Shown here piece after piece: positions 18,540 to 27,110 of a stretch of 64,000 nucleotides of DNA. Every line of letters starts with the position of its first letter. Positions within the stretch are counted from its first letter, which is position 1. Under the pieces are notes generated by a model, which was not told the origin of the DNA, searched no databases, and worked only from the letters and a program-made list of their open reading frames with translations. Source of the stretch: Vibrio penaeicida. Its GTDB lineage: Bacteria > Pseudomonadota > Gammaproteobacteria > Enterobacterales > Vibrionaceae. Where the stretch lies: the NCBI RefSeq assembly GCF_019977755.1, contig NZ_AP025145.1, positions 1,550,001 to 1,614,000 on the forward strand, in the 5' to 3' direction. A program made the translations under genes and the position numbers.

Positions 18540-19517
18540 ATGAAAACAGATTTTACTTTTACTATAAATAGCATTTGTCTCGATGAAAACTATCACCCAT
18601 CTAACAGCACGCGGATAACGACCAACTTTGCTAACTTAGCGAGAGGCGACAGCCGCCAAGAGAACTTGCGTAACGCATTAAAGATGATTGACAATAGTTT
18701 TAATGCCTTAGCGCATTGGGACAACCCAAAAGGGGATCGTTACTCTGTCGAGCTAGAAATCGTTTCTGTCGATATGGATATCGAAGGCAGTGGGCAAGCT
18801 TTCCCTTCCATTGAAGTATTAAAGACGTTTATTGTCGATCATAATACCAACGAACGTATTGAAGGTATTGTCGGAAATAACTTCTCCTCTTACGTGCGAG
18901 ATTATGATTTTAGCGTATTGTTGCTAGACCATAATAAAGATCAGCCTCAATTTAGTATTCCTGGAGATTTTGGTGAACTGCACGGGAAGCTATTTAAATA
19001 TTTCGTTAATTCGAATGTTTACAAAGAAAACTTTAAGAAGCTGCCTGTAATTTGCCTTAGCGTTTCTGATAATAAAACTTACCAACGCACTGAAAATCAG
19101 CATCCTGTTTTGGGCTTCGAATATCAGCCAAACGAGTCATCGTTGACTGAGCAATACTTCCAAAAAATGGGATTACAAGTTCGCTACTTTATGCCGCCAA
19201 ATAGTGTTGCACCTTTAGCATTTTATTTCTTTGGCGATTTACTTAACGATTACACCAATCTCGAGTTGATTAGCACAATCAGCACGATGGAAACATTCCA
19301 AAAGATTTACCGACCTGAAATATACAATGCAAATGCTGTTGCAGGAAATTGCTACAAGCCGAACCTAAAGAACCAAGATCACTCGCTGACTCAGATTGTT
19401 TACGACCGTGAAGAACGCAGTAAGTTGGCTATTGAGCAAGGCAAGTTTGCTGAAGAACACTTCATCAAACCTTACCAGAACGTTCTAGAGCAATGGTCTG
19501 CGAATTACGCGCTTTAA
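18540..19517 (+). CDS. mesX: MesX (DUF1852), partner of MesD methionine synthase
   Basis: This 325-residue protein matches the DUF1852 family as I remember it: N-terminal DFTFTINSICLDENYHPSNSTRITTNFANLARG and C-terminal EHFIKPYQNVLEQW. In Acinetobacter, DUF1852 proteins (MesX) are needed with MesD for an oxygen-requiring methionine synthase that does not use methyl-folate. The adjacent downstream gene is exactly such a methionine synthase (28-bp gap, same strand), which supports the assignment. The biochemical role of MesX is not settled. Confidence 0.85.
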   Translation: MKTDFTFTINSICLDENYHPSNSTRITTNFANLARGDSRQENLRNALKMIDNSFNALAHWDNPKGDRYSVELEIVSVDMDIEGSGQAFPSIEVLKTFIVDHNTNERIEGIVGNNFSSYVRDYDFSVLLLDHNKDQPQFSIPGDFGELHGKLFKYFVNSNVYKENFKKLPVICLSVSDNKTYQRTENQHPVLGFEYQPNESSLTEQYFQKMGLQVRYFMPPNSVAPLAFYFFGDLLNDYTNLELISTISTMETFQKIYRPEIYNANAVAGNCYKPNLKNQDHSLTQIVYDREERSKLAIEQGKFAEEHFIKPYQNVLEQWSANYAL

Positions 19518-19545
19518 TTCAACACAAGATACAGCAGCATTTATT

Positions 19546-20574
19546 ATGAAAAAATTATTACCTACTTCAACTTCTGGTAGCTTGCCAAAACCTTCATGGC
19601 TCGCTCAACCTGAGAAATTATGGTCTCCTTGGAAACTGGAAGGCAAAGAACTGACTGATGGCAAGCACGATGCACTTCGCGTCTCTTTACAAGAGCAACA
19701 GTTAGAAGGTATCGACATTGTCAGTGACGGCGAGCAAACACGCCAACATTTCGTGACCACTTTTATTGAACACTTGAGTGGTGTTGATTTCGAGAAACGC
19801 GAAACAGTTAAGATTCGCGATCGCTATGATGCAAGCGTCCCAACCGTTGTTGGCCCTGTTTCTCGCCAAAAACCGGTGTTTGTTGAAGACGCTAAGTTTT
19901 TACGCCAACAAACGGATCAACCGATTAAGTGGGCACTTCCTGGTCCTATGACGATGATCGACACGCTTTATGACGCGCACTACAAAAGCCGTGAAAAGCT
20001 AGCTTGGGAATTTGCCAAGATCCTTAATCAAGAAGCGAAAGAACTTGAGGCTGCTGGCGTTGATATTATCCAGTTTGATGAACCAGCGTTTAACGTATTT
20101 TTCGACGAAGTGAACGATTGGGGTATCGCAACGTTAGAAAGAGCCATTGAAGGGCTGAAGTGTGAGACTGCTGTGCATATTTGCTACGGTTATGGCATTA
20201 AAGCTAATACAGATTGGAAAAAAACGTTGGGCACCGAGTGGAGACAATATGAAGAAGTCTTCCCTAAGCTGCAGAAATCGAATATCGATATTATCTCACT
20301 AGAGTGTCACAACTCCCGCGTACCCATTGACCTGCTTGAACTCATTCGTGGGAAGAAAGTAATGGTAGGGGCTATTGATGTAGCGACCAACGAAATTGAA
20401 ACACCTGAAGAAGTCGCTGACACCTTAAGAAAAGCGCTAAAATTTGTTGATGCCGACAAGCTTTATCCGTGCACCAACTGTGGTATGGCACCCTTATCCC
20501 GTGAAATTGCGAGAGGCAAACTCAATGCCTTGAGTGCGGGTGCAGAGATTGTTCGAAAAGAACTCTCCGCTTAA
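19546..20574 (+). CDS. mesD: MesD-type methionine synthase (core MetE-like)
   Basis: This 342-residue protein contains only the C-terminal catalytic half of cobalamin-independent methionine synthase. The zinc-site elements are visible: the HICYG pair, the acidic residue in SLECHNSR and the final cysteine in YPCTNCGMAPLS. It lacks the N-terminal MetE domain that helps bind methyl-tetrahydrofolate, as in the short folate-independent synthases. The neighbouring mesX points to the MesD family. It would transfer a methyl group of unknown origin to homocysteine. A terminator follows at 20613. Confidence 0.85.
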   Translation: MKKLLPTSTSGSLPKPSWLAQPEKLWSPWKLEGKELTDGKHDALRVSLQEQQLEGIDIVSDGEQTRQHFVTTFIEHLSGVDFEKRETVKIRDRYDASVPTVVGPVSRQKPVFVEDAKFLRQQTDQPIKWALPGPMTMIDTLYDAHYKSREKLAWEFAKILNQEAKELEAAGVDIIQFDEPAFNVFFDEVNDWGIATLERAIEGLKCETAVHICYGYGIKANTDWKKTLGTEWRQYEEVFPKLQKSNIDIISLECHNSRVPIDLLELIRGKKVMVGAIDVATNEIETPEEVADTLRKALKFVDADKLYPCTNCGMAPLSREIARGKLNALSAGAEIVRKELSA

Positions 20575-20612
20575 AGCTGGAATTATCCTTTAAACAACCA
20601 GCCAAATAAATA

Positions 20613-20646
20613 AATGCTCAAAGCTATTCATTGCTTTGAGCATTTT
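20613..20646 (+). terminator. Rho-independent terminator
   Basis: An 11-bp perfect stem (ATGCTCAAAGC / GCTTTGAGCAT) is followed by TTTTCGTTT, 40 bp after the mesD stop. It ends the mesX-mesD operon. Confidence 0.88.
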
Positions 20647-20660
20647 CGTTTAGAGAGTAA

Positions 20661-20766
20661 CTACGATTTACCTCTTTGAAGATTTGGCTCCATAGCAGAA
20701 AGGTGCGACTTGAGTTCATTAGCCCAATTATTTCTCACCACCTCATCAGTTAGGATTTTTTTAGAG
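20661..20766 (-). pseudogene. C-terminal gene fragment abutting an IS
   Basis: Reading leftward from the IS boundary, an open frame gives SKKILTDEVVRNNWANELKS and then 15 more residues, ending in LQRGKS and a TAG at 20663-20661. The composition looks like true protein, but no start is left because the IS removed the rest. The family is not recognised. Confidence 0.4.
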
Positions 20767-20796
20767 TGATCTGCTCCAGCAAGACTGGACACTTCA

Positions 20797-21648
20797 TTAA
20801 GCGACATTTTGCTGTTCAAAGTTAACTGGGCTTAGATACCCAAGAGCACTGTGCCTTCTCATCCGATTATAATCAACCTCAATGTACTCGAAGACCGTTT
20901 GGCGCATCTCATTTCTTGTCATGATCGGTTCGTATTGGATCGCCTCGACTTTCATAGAATGGAAGAAGCTCTCAACACACGCATTATCCCAACAGTTTCC
21001 TTTTCTACTCATACTTTGTTTTAGGTTATAAGCACTTATTATGTCCCTATAGTCTTTTGAGCAATACTGGCTACCTCGATCACTATGGACAGTAAACATG
21101 CTCAGGGAACCCTCGACGGAACAGAGCCATTGATAATGCATCGCAGACCAGAGTTGCCGTCATCCTCGTATCCATTGACCAACCGATCACTTGTCGTGAG
21201 TAAAGGTCGATGATGACAGCCAGATACAACCAGCCTTCGCTCGTGGCAAGATACGTGATATCTCCCGCCCATTTTTGATTCGGAGCCGTTGCGTTAAAGT
21301 CTTGAGCTAGCAAGTTCGGCGCTACGGGCATCTTATGCTTGCTATCCGTCGTACATTTAAACTTGCGTGCCGCTTTCGGCGTTAAATCCTGACGCTTCAT
21401 ACTGGCGGCAATGGTTTTAACATTACGGCTATCCCCATTCTCAGCTAGCTCTTTCTGGATGCGCCTTGAGCCATCACGCCCCTTACTATTGTCAAAAGCT
21501 TTTTTGACTTTTTCATCAAGCTTTTGGCGTATTGCCTCACGCTGGATACCTTGTGGCGATGCTTAATCCAGTAATAGAACCCACTTCGTGAAACTTCGAA
21601 CACCTTAGCCATGCGGACCACATTGAAACACAGAAGGTGTTCTAGCAT
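20797..21648 (-). pseudogene. IS3-family transposase OrfB, frameshifted
   Basis: The DDE integrase domain of OrfB is present in three pieces. The N-terminal piece ([12 protein letters not shown]) loses frame near 21550, where the next frame continues [20 protein letters not shown]. The core ([33 protein letters not shown]) is intact. A second shift near 21101, an extra T, separates it from [15 protein letters not shown] and the C-terminal piece with the catalytic glutamate region ([14 protein letters not shown]). The product is therefore non-functional. Confidence 0.85.
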
Positions 21649-21662
21649 AAATTCATAGCAAT

Positions 21663-21950
21663 CTACTTTAGATTTTTCGCGAAGTAGGTGGCGGCCTTTT
21701 TTACGATATCTAGCTCTTCAGCTTGCTCAGCCAATTGCCTTTTGAGCTTGGCGACTTCGGCAGCGAGATCTCTTTCACGCTGACTGGTACTGGTGTCTTT
21801 TTTAATTGCCTTACGCCAACCGTAGATCTGGGATTCATGCAACCCGAGCTGCCTCGCTGCCGCAGCAACTCCCACTTTCTCTGATAGCTTCAAAGCTTCT
21901 GCCTTAAATTCAGGGGAATGTTTAATTCTAGTTTTTTTGTTAGTTGTCAT
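21663..21950 (-). CDS. IS3-family transposase OrfA
   Basis: This 95-residue protein has an N-terminal helix-turn-helix (SPEFKAEALKLSEKVGVAAAARQLGLHESQIYGWRKA) and a C-terminal leucine-zipper-like coiled coil (LAAEVAKLKRQLAEQAEELDIVKKA), as in OrfA of IS3-family elements. It is intact, but its partner OrfB is broken. Confidence 0.88.
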   Translation of the reverse strand: MTTNKKTRIKHSPEFKAEALKLSEKVGVAAAARQLGLHESQIYGWRKAIKKDTSTSQRERDLAAEVAKLKRQLAEQAEELDIVKKAATYFAKNLK

Positions 21951-21978
21951 TGTTCACCTCGTTAGTGATTGTACTCAC

Positions 21979-22803
21979 TTAACTTGGTGTCCAAAACTGT
22001 TGGGGCGGATCAAATTTCAACTTAGCAAGATATTCCCAAGGGGTCAGGTCACCCAGCGAGCTGTGGGGACGTTCATCGTTGTATTCTCGAACCCAGTTTT
22101 CTGTTAGCTCACGTACCTCTTTTAACGTTCTGAACACATACATGTTGAGTATTTCATCTCGATAGGTCCGGTTGAACCTTTCAACAAACGAGTTTTGTGT
22201 GGGCTTGCCTGGCTGTATGAATTCGAGTTGTATGTCATGTTGTTCCGCCCATTCAGCTAAAGCCGTTGAGATAAACTCTGGACCGTTATCCATACGTAAC
22301 TGACTCGGATAACCTCGCCAGGCGACGATGCGTTCCAACACGCGAACAACTCTTTGAGCGGGAAGATTCAAGTCAATTTCAATGGCCAGCACTTCACGGT
22401 TAAAGTCATCGATAACATTGAACGTCCTGAAGCGTCTACCACACATCAGTGAATCGCTCATGAAATCCATTGACCAACATTGATTGAACGTTTCTGGCAC
22501 ACAGAGAGGGGCAGGCTCTCTTGTTGGTAGCCGCTTCTTTCCACGACGGCGCTTATTCAACTTCAGTTCGCAGTAGAGTCGATGCACTCGTTTGTGGTTC
22601 CAGCGATACCCCCATCGCTTAAGCACTTTGAATAACATGCCAAAACCATATGCAGGATAACGTTCAACGGCTTCTTGCAAGGCGGCAATCACAGGGGCAT
22701 CTCGGTGCTTATCTGGTCGATACCGATAGACCGAGTCACTGATGCCGACTAAACGACAAGCCCTACGCAGACTCACACAGTGACAATTATTGACGTAATC
22801 CAC
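21979..22803 (-). CDS. IS407-type transposase OrfB, copy 1, altered C-terminus
   Basis: This is a DDE integrase-type transposase (CWSMDFMSDSL, FNVIDDFNREVLAIEID, LRMDNGPEFISTALAEW, FVERFNRTYRDEIL). It starts at GTG 22803 and is normally made as an OrfAB fusion by -1 slippage on an A7G run at 22833-22840. The last residues (FDPPQQFWTPS) come from the adjoining IS end rather than from IS407-type sequence (LPEDSNLGCH in copy 2). Activity may remain, but one element end is missing. Confidence 0.85.
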   Translation of the reverse strand: MDYVNNCHCVSLRRACRLVGISDSVYRYRPDKHRDAPVIAALQEAVERYPAYGFGMLFKVLKRWGYRWNHKRVHRLYCELKLNKRRRGKKRLPTREPAPLCVPETFNQCWSMDFMSDSLMCGRRFRTFNVIDDFNREVLAIEIDLNLPAQRVVRVLERIVAWRGYPSQLRMDNGPEFISTALAEWAEQHDIQLEFIQPGKPTQNSFVERFNRTYRDEILNMYVFRTLKEVRELTENWVREYNDERPHSSLGDLTPWEYLAKLKFDPPQQFWTPS

Positions 22804-23168
22804 CCACTCTCGCCGAATCGTGGGCTTTACAGCTTTTTTTCGACGATATCCTTAAGGATTTTATGGTCGAGGCTCAGTTCAGCAAACATTTGCTTCAGGC
22901 GTCGGTTTTCATCCTCAAGCTCCTTCAGTCGCTTCACGTCTGAGGCTTCCATGCCGCCGTACTTGGACTTCCAGTTGTAGTAAGTGGCATCTGATATGCC
23001 ATACTCTCGGCAGACCTCTTTGACCAACCTGCCAGCCTCAACTTCTTTCAGAATCTTGACGATTTGCGTTTCTGTATAGCGTGATTTTTTCATCAGTGTT
23101 CTCCATTTGGTTTAGTTTAAACCGAAGAACTCTAATTCTAAATGTCCCTAGTTTAGGGGATGATTACA
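22013..23168 (-). mobile_element. IS407-type element, copy 1, left end missing
   Basis: The sequence is virtually identical to 27279-28434 and ends on the right with the inverted repeat TGTAATCATCCCCTAAACTA (read on the minus strand). The left 47 bp present in copy 2 are absent and are replaced by the end of the degenerate IS. It therefore has only one terminal repeat and cannot transpose alone. I noticed one base difference from copy 2, giving Ala versus Thr in OrfB. Confidence 0.88.
22827..23093 (-). CDS. IS407-type transposase OrfA, copy 1
   Basis: This 88-residue protein has a helix-turn-helix (YTETQIVKILKEVEAGRLVKEVCREYGISDATYYNWKSKYGG) and a coiled-coil tail. It is identical to OrfA of copy 2. 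Its end (DIVEKKL) lies on the slippery A-run that links it to OrfB. Confidence 0.92.
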   Translation of the reverse strand: MKKSRYTETQIVKILKEVEAGRLVKEVCREYGISDATYYNWKSKYGGMEASDVKRLKELEDENRRLKQMFAELSLDHKILKDIVEKKL

Positions 23169-23944
23169 AAGATATAACACGTGTGACCAGACACTTAAAA
23201 GATACGGATCATCATCTAACTCATCACCATGCCACCCCCAACCCAGCCAAATGCTGTCGTTAAAATAGATACCATCAGAACAAAGAATAAGATTGTCGCC
23301 GTTAAACACAGCCCACGAAATGTCTTCTTCTTCAGATTTTCGATCTGTATGCGACCACACATCATCATTCAAATCTGTTGGTGGACTCCAAGAGTGCGTT
23401 TTTACGTAGCCATTCAACCTAAATTTTCTAAGCTCATCTTTCTCGTTTTTATCGAGTTGGCTATAGCGTGTAAACCGGAGTGAACTTGGTAATTCAGTAT
23501 CTAAGAGATTATCAATACTGCTATTCGTATCAATTTTTGGGCAGTTGCAGGGATCAATGAAAAACCTTGGCTGTCTGTGAACAACTTCTGTTTTTCAACA
23601 TCAGCTTCTTTAATCAGAATTTGTAATGGGTTGGCTTCTTTACCTCTATGACGCTTTAGTCCTTCAAGCAAAATGGAGGTAATTTCTTGTTCCCAACCTG
23701 GAACCGCAAGGTAGAGGTGATCAAATTTCGGATGAATACCATTCTTGATCGCCGAGGCGACACCAAGGATTTTTCCTTCACTTTCTAGATATAGCGTTTC
23801 ACCGTACGGGCTATTTGGTTCACACAGAGGAATTCTGTCTAACTCATTTGAGTCTTGAAAAATATTCAGCCTTTCTCGACTACTTTCTTCAAATTGTATC
23901 GGTTTCAAAATATATCCTTTGGCAACCTTTGATACAGCAACCAT
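23169..23944 (-). pseudogene. Two-part acetyltransferase-like cassette gene, frameshifted and cut by IS
   Basis: The N-terminal 150 residues (from ATG 23944; GYILKPIQFEESSRERLNIF) look like a GNAT-type domain (LYLESEGKILGVASAIKNGI, HLYLAVPGWEQEITSILLEGL). They run into a stop after SLIPATAQKLIRIAVLIIS. The alternative frame continues without a stop from the A-run at 23534-23538 (IDTNSSIDNLLDTELPSSLR, then a second domain with KTHSWSPPTDLNDD and FNGDNLILCSDGIYF) until the IS at 23168. One lost A would explain this. A sequencing error is possible but would not restore the IS-truncated end. Confidence 0.6.
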
Positions 23945-24033
23945 CAATGTACAATAGATGAAATATTGCACAACACACAGAAAACTCACTGCGAAAAAAT
24001 TCCAACTGTTGTCTGTCTACTTAAAATTTTTAA

Positions 24034-24423
24034 CTAGGTGTCGCTTTTAATTTGAATTGACCACCACTTGGGTTTACTTGATACATACGAATGAGACTTG
24101 GGATGTAATTCCTTTCGGTTGGGGGAATCAAAAGACCCAAGCACTAACGCAACAACTGGTTCATCATCAATCGCTCCAAGCGTGCTTCCACAAACAACGC
24201 AGAAGCTCCTTGATGAATAATCCGATGTTCTCCAAAGGTTGGGCTCGCCTCCAGGTCCATCCCATGTAACATTATCTTTACTAAATTCAACCCATGCTTG
24301 AGTCAATGAACCTGAGTGGCGCTGGCAGAACTTGCAGGAACATGTGTGAGGGTTATTCGGAGTGCCAATTGCAGTAAAACGAATGCTACCGCACAAACAT
24401 CCACCCTTGTGTATTTTTGACAT
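24034..24423 (-). CDS. GFA-family zinc-binding protein
   Basis: This 129-residue protein has the cysteine pattern of the GFA/CENP-V family (formerly glutathione-dependent formaldehyde-activating enzyme): GGCLCGSIRF, HTCSCKFCQRHSG, SFCVVCGSTLGAI. The cysteines bind zinc. Family members vary in function, and glutathione-dependent activity has been questioned for many. It sits alone in the integron-like array and is probably a cassette gene. Confidence 0.85.
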   Translation of the reverse strand: MSKIHKGGCLCGSIRFTAIGTPNNPHTCSCKFCQRHSGSLTQAWVEFSKDNVTWDGPGGEPNLWRTSDYSSRSFCVVCGSTLGAIDDEPVVALVLGSFDSPNRKELHPKSHSYVSSKPKWWSIQIKSDT

Positions 24424-24750
24424 TTTCTAACTCCCAAGATAAGTAATGTAAGCACTTGAAAACTATATAAACAGCAAATCCAACATAACCACATATACCA
24501 CGTGTAGAGCTTCTTTATTCAGCTTTTTTTAGCCACTTCATTACTCTGTGAGCGATTTTGTGAGAAATGATAAAAATGATTCTAGTGGATAATGTTCCAA
24601 TATCAGTTGGCATTCATATTCGTGTTTTTCATAAAAAGGTTTCGCCTGAACACTCACCGTATCAACCAGATTTCAATTCTGCGAGCTAAACACTACACCA
24701 GCGTAAGCTTAAAGTACCTCGCTTAAGCTATCTGCTTAGAGCGTTTTTTT
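24424..24750. other. Cassette spacer with possible degenerate attC
   Basis: This 327-bp gap holds no convincing gene. Close to the GNAT stop, 24690-24745 has complementary segments (CGCTTAAGC, TTTAAGCTTACGCTGG) reminiscent of an attC fold, but no clear paired core sites, so I do not call one. Confidence 0.35.
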
Positions 24751-25239
24751 TTATTGTTGCTGCGACGTCATTATGTTTTTAGACATGTCGTACCCTGTAG
24801 TCATAAACCCAATTTCCTCATATAACTTGAGGGCTCGCTTGTTATTGTAAGCAACTCGCAAGTTAATCCTTGCAATATCCAAGGCTTTGAGATGACACTC
24901 TAATTCCAAAATTGCCTGAGTTCCAATACCTTTGCCCCTATGAAGATCCAATACATAGAAGTCATATAGATAAGTGGAACCGTCATCTGTATTAATTGAG
25001 TGCCACAGATACCCAACCACCGTTGGCTTACTGTCTATTGTAACCTCAATACACAACAAATCATGGTTAGTGGTTTCCAGACCTTCTGGTAAACTCCGGC
25101 TTAAATCTTTTCGTGCCTTTTCGATGGCAAGATTTATTGGAAGGCTGTAGCTTTCCGAAATATCCTTTCCGTAGTCATTGATGAATATTTCGCTGTAGTC
25201 TGAGTACTCTTCTTCTGACATTTTTCTTAGAGTAACCAT
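24751..25239 (-). CDS. GNAT-family N-acetyltransferase (cassette gene)
   Basis: This 162-residue acetyltransferase has the acetyl-CoA site LDLHRGKGIGTQAILELECHLKALDIARINLRVAYNN, continued by RALKLYEEIGFMTTGYDMSKN. The segment GYLWHSINTDDGSTYLYDFYV precedes it. Such genes are frequent in Vibrio integron cassettes. The start is ATG 25239 behind AGAGG. The substrate is unknown. Confidence 0.85.
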   Translation of the reverse strand: MVTLRKMSEEEYSDYSEIFINDYGKDISESYSLPINLAIEKARKDLSRSLPEGLETTNHDLLCIEVTIDSKPTVVGYLWHSINTDDGSTYLYDFYVLDLHRGKGIGTQAILELECHLKALDIARINLRVAYNNKRALKLYEEIGFMTTGYDMSKNIMTSQQQ

Positions 25240-25275
25240 ATTAACCTCTAGATAATAGCTAAATACGCACAGGAA

Positions 25276-25395
25276 TATAACACCCGCTTAAGTGGCTGCC
25301 AACGCACAAAACAAGTCGCCGCATGACGCCTTAAACACTAAATTCACCGCAAACCAACAAAACCACGCGTTGGTTTGTAGTTTTAAGCTTTGACT
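25276..25395 (-). repeat. attC-like recombination site
   Basis: Downstream of the GNAT gene on the minus strand, the segment contains TTTAGTGTTTAAGGCG, a TTGTTTTGTGCGTTGGC stretch and ends in GGGTGTTAT, a plausible core site. Its middle part is strongly similar to the sites at 27156-27231 and 28667-28735, which also supports it as a repeated site type. Confidence 0.65.
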
Positions 25396-25405
25396 ATGGG
25401 TGTAG

Positions 25406-25855
25406 TCAACACCTTAAAACCATTGGCTGGTATCGGATTCCATTTTTCACTTGTTCACTATCAATCGGTTGAAAGCCTAGACGTTTGTAGAAACCTACAG
25501 CATTAACGGATGCTTTCAGTTCAATGCTTAATGCCCCACTACGTTTTTGCATTTCACGTATCAAGCCCGTTCCAATCCCTTTCCCCTGACTCGTTGAGCA
25601 AACGTATAGCTGGGCTATATAATTGCTTCGCCTCCAAGCGATATAACCCACCAATACACTGTTGCTACCCGCTTTTACTGATGCATAGATATTTGCATTC
25701 GTAACTTGCTCAATATCTGCTTTACGAGCACATCGCATAGCTTTCTGACCCGTTGAATTTAGGCAAGGAATGACAAACTCTTCGTTAACAGCCTCACCTA
25801 ACGCTAAGATGGATTGGTGGTCACTTTGAGTTACAGGTTCATAGGAAATATCCAT
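25406..25855 (-). CDS. GNAT-family N-acetyltransferase (cassette gene)
   Basis: This 149-residue acetyltransferase has QLYVCSTSQGKGIGTGLIREM as the acetyl-CoA site and SVNAVGFYKRLGFQPIDSEQ as the C-terminal motif. It starts at ATG 25855 behind the strong GGAGG. It is flanked by attC-like sites on both sides (25276-25395 and 25862-25928), the clearest single cassette in the array. Confidence 0.87.
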   Translation of the reverse strand: MDISYEPVTQSDHQSILALGEAVNEEFVIPCLNSTGQKAMRCARKADIEQVTNANIYASVKAGSNSVLVGYIAWRRSNYIAQLYVCSTSQGKGIGTGLIREMQKRSGALSIELKASVNAVGFYKRLGFQPIDSEQVKNGIRYQPMVLRC

Positions 25856-25861
25856 TTATCC

Positions 25862-25928
25862 TCCTAACGCTGGTGTACCTTACAAAATAGACGCGCGTTT
25901 CTTTGGTCCGTTTGAGCTGTTGTCGTGT
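25862..25928 (-). repeat. attC-like recombination site
   Basis: A short 67-bp segment between the lipoprotein stop and the GNAT start. On the minus strand it ends ACACCAGCGTTAGGA (core GTTAGGA, fitting GTTRRRY) and begins ACGACAACAGCTCAAACG. The TACACCAG box near the 3' end is shared with the region before the lipoprotein gene. Confidence 0.6.
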
Positions 25929-26324
25929 TTATTTTGCCAAGTATGCCTGAATAGTTATTGTATTAACGTGGCATACGTTTGACGAGACAGAAATATCTTC
26001 CACGCGCCAGTCAAGATAGCCTTCTTTAAATACAGAGACTTCATAAGTTCCTTCACGCTCATACGCGCCGAGTAAAGCTGTAGAATCGTCACATCCAGAG
26101 CCAGATGGATTCTTTACTTTATCGAAAAAATCACCATCACGAATTACACTTGAAGCTCCACATGAGATATGGAGCCCTGTTTCTTTATCTATAACTTCAA
26201 CCTTAATACCCGGCTCAACATAGCCGCTACATGCTATAACTTCACCATCAGAGGTAGTTTTAAAACCACAACCTGATAAAAATATACAGCTACATACCAA
26301 TACCTTAAACAAAGTATTATTCAT
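25929..26324 (-). CDS. Small lipoprotein (cassette gene)
   Basis: This 131-residue protein has a lipoprotein signal (hydrophobic start, lipobox LSGCGF) and the remaining sequence EVIACSGYVEPGIKVEVIDKETGLHISC onwards. It has several cysteines and a predicted beta-rich fold (YEVSVFKEGYLDWRVEDISVSSNVC) that resembles carboxypeptidase-regulatory-like or Ig-like modules of small Vibrio lipoproteins. I chose ATG 26324, which has GGGAG five bases upstream, over the weaker TTG at 26336. The function is unknown. Confidence 0.75.
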   Translation of the reverse strand: MNNTLFKVLVCSCIFLSGCGFKTTSDGEVIACSGYVEPGIKVEVIDKETGLHISCGASSVIRDGDFFDKVKNPSGSGCDDSTALLGAYEREGTYEVSVFKEGYLDWRVEDISVSSNVCHVNTITIQAYLAK

Positions 26325-26334
26325 AATCTCCCTC

Positions 26335-26524
26335 AATAAACTGGTGTATCCAGCAAAAACCTAGAAATGCCGCCTCTTAAAAAATAACTCGCTCATATTT
26401 TTCAAATCCATTGAAATCCTATTTACTACGATAAAAATGCGAGTGCACAGCCCCCTAAAATACAAATGTCACTGCAAGCCCAAAATACTACACGTTGTTT
26501 GTCGATTTGAAGCTTTTGTTAGCC
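26335..26524 (-). repeat. Possible attC-like spacer
   Basis: The minus strand begins GGCTAACAAAAGC just after the toxin gene and ends TACACCAGTTTATT before the lipoprotein gene. The end resembles the TACACCAG end at 25862. The span is longer than a usual attC, so either a short attC lies within it or the site is degenerate. Confidence 0.3.
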
Positions 26525-26539
26525 GCTAACTTCCAAAGG

Positions 26540-26842
26540 CTACCGCTTACTCAACAAGAACTTACGCAAGTTTCTCTCTGCACGCATAACAAACAGAATA
26601 GACACTTTGTCACCGTCTTGTTTATAGAAAACACGACATGGATTAACGACAACTTCACGATAACTTAAATGCTCTAATTCGGGTGGAATACGACCTGACT
26701 CTGGGAAAGTTTGTAGACGTTCGACTCTGGAGAAGATCGTTTGTACTAACTGCTTTGCCGCAACAATATTTTCAAGTGCGATGTATTCAGCGATATCATT
26801 GAGGTCAGATAACGCTGGTTCAGTCCAGATTACTTCAGCCAT
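26540..26842 (-). CDS. RelE/ParE-type toxin
   Basis: This 100-residue protein has the pattern of the RelE/ParE superfamily: EVIWTEPALSDLNDIAEYIA, FPESGRIPPEL, YREVVVNPCRVFYKQDGDKV, ILFVMRAERNL. It overlaps the antitoxin gene by 13 bp, the usual order antitoxin then toxin. By family it would act as an mRNA interferase or a gyrase poison; the sequence alone does not decide. Such modules commonly stabilise integron arrays. Confidence 0.88.
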   Translation of the reverse strand: MAEVIWTEPALSDLNDIAEYIALENIVAAKQLVQTIFSRVERLQTFPESGRIPPELEHLSYREVVVNPCRVFYKQDGDKVSILFVMRAERNLRKFLLSKR

Positions 26843-27087
26843 TTTGACATTTTGTCCTTGGCTTCATCATGACTTACCACTTTACCGTCAGCTAGTGCAC
26901 GCTCACCTCGCGCAATACCTTCAAGAATAGCTAAACGATTTTGCATAAATTCGTAGTCATCAACATCAACTAGATACGCAGATGGCTTACCATGCTCAGT
27001 AATTAACACTGGTTCTTTGGTGTCGTGGAGATCGGCGAGGATCTTAGTTGCTTGACGTTTAAGTGATGTAACTAGTTCTACTTTCAT
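26830..27087 (-). CDS. Phd/YefM-type antitoxin
   Basis: This 85-residue protein has the Phd/YefM DNA-binding N-terminus (LKRQATKILADLHDTKEPVLITEHGKPSAYLVDVDDYEF) and a charged C-terminal toxin-binding tail. It is the first gene of the pair, under an operator-overlapped promoter (27111-27145). It neutralises the downstream toxin and, by analogy, represses the operon. Confidence 0.9.
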   Translation of the reverse strand: MKVELVTSLKRQATKILADLHDTKEPVLITEHGKPSAYLVDVDDYEFMQNRLAILEGIARGERALADGKVVSHDEAKDKMSKWLK

Positions 27088-27110
27088 GAGAGCTGCTCCA
27101 AAGGAATACT

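Larger units (their letters stand above)
20767..22012 (-). mobile_element. Degenerate IS3-family insertion sequence
   Basis: The ends are imperfect inverted repeats beginning TGATCYGCYCCA and continuing TGGACACYWM..TTAAGYGA, giving an element of 1246 bp. It encodes OrfA and an OrfB broken by two frameshifts, so it is inactive. No target duplication is seen. Its right end abuts, without spacer, an IS407-type element that has lost its own left end, indicating a deletion or recombination at this junction. Confidence 0.8.
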
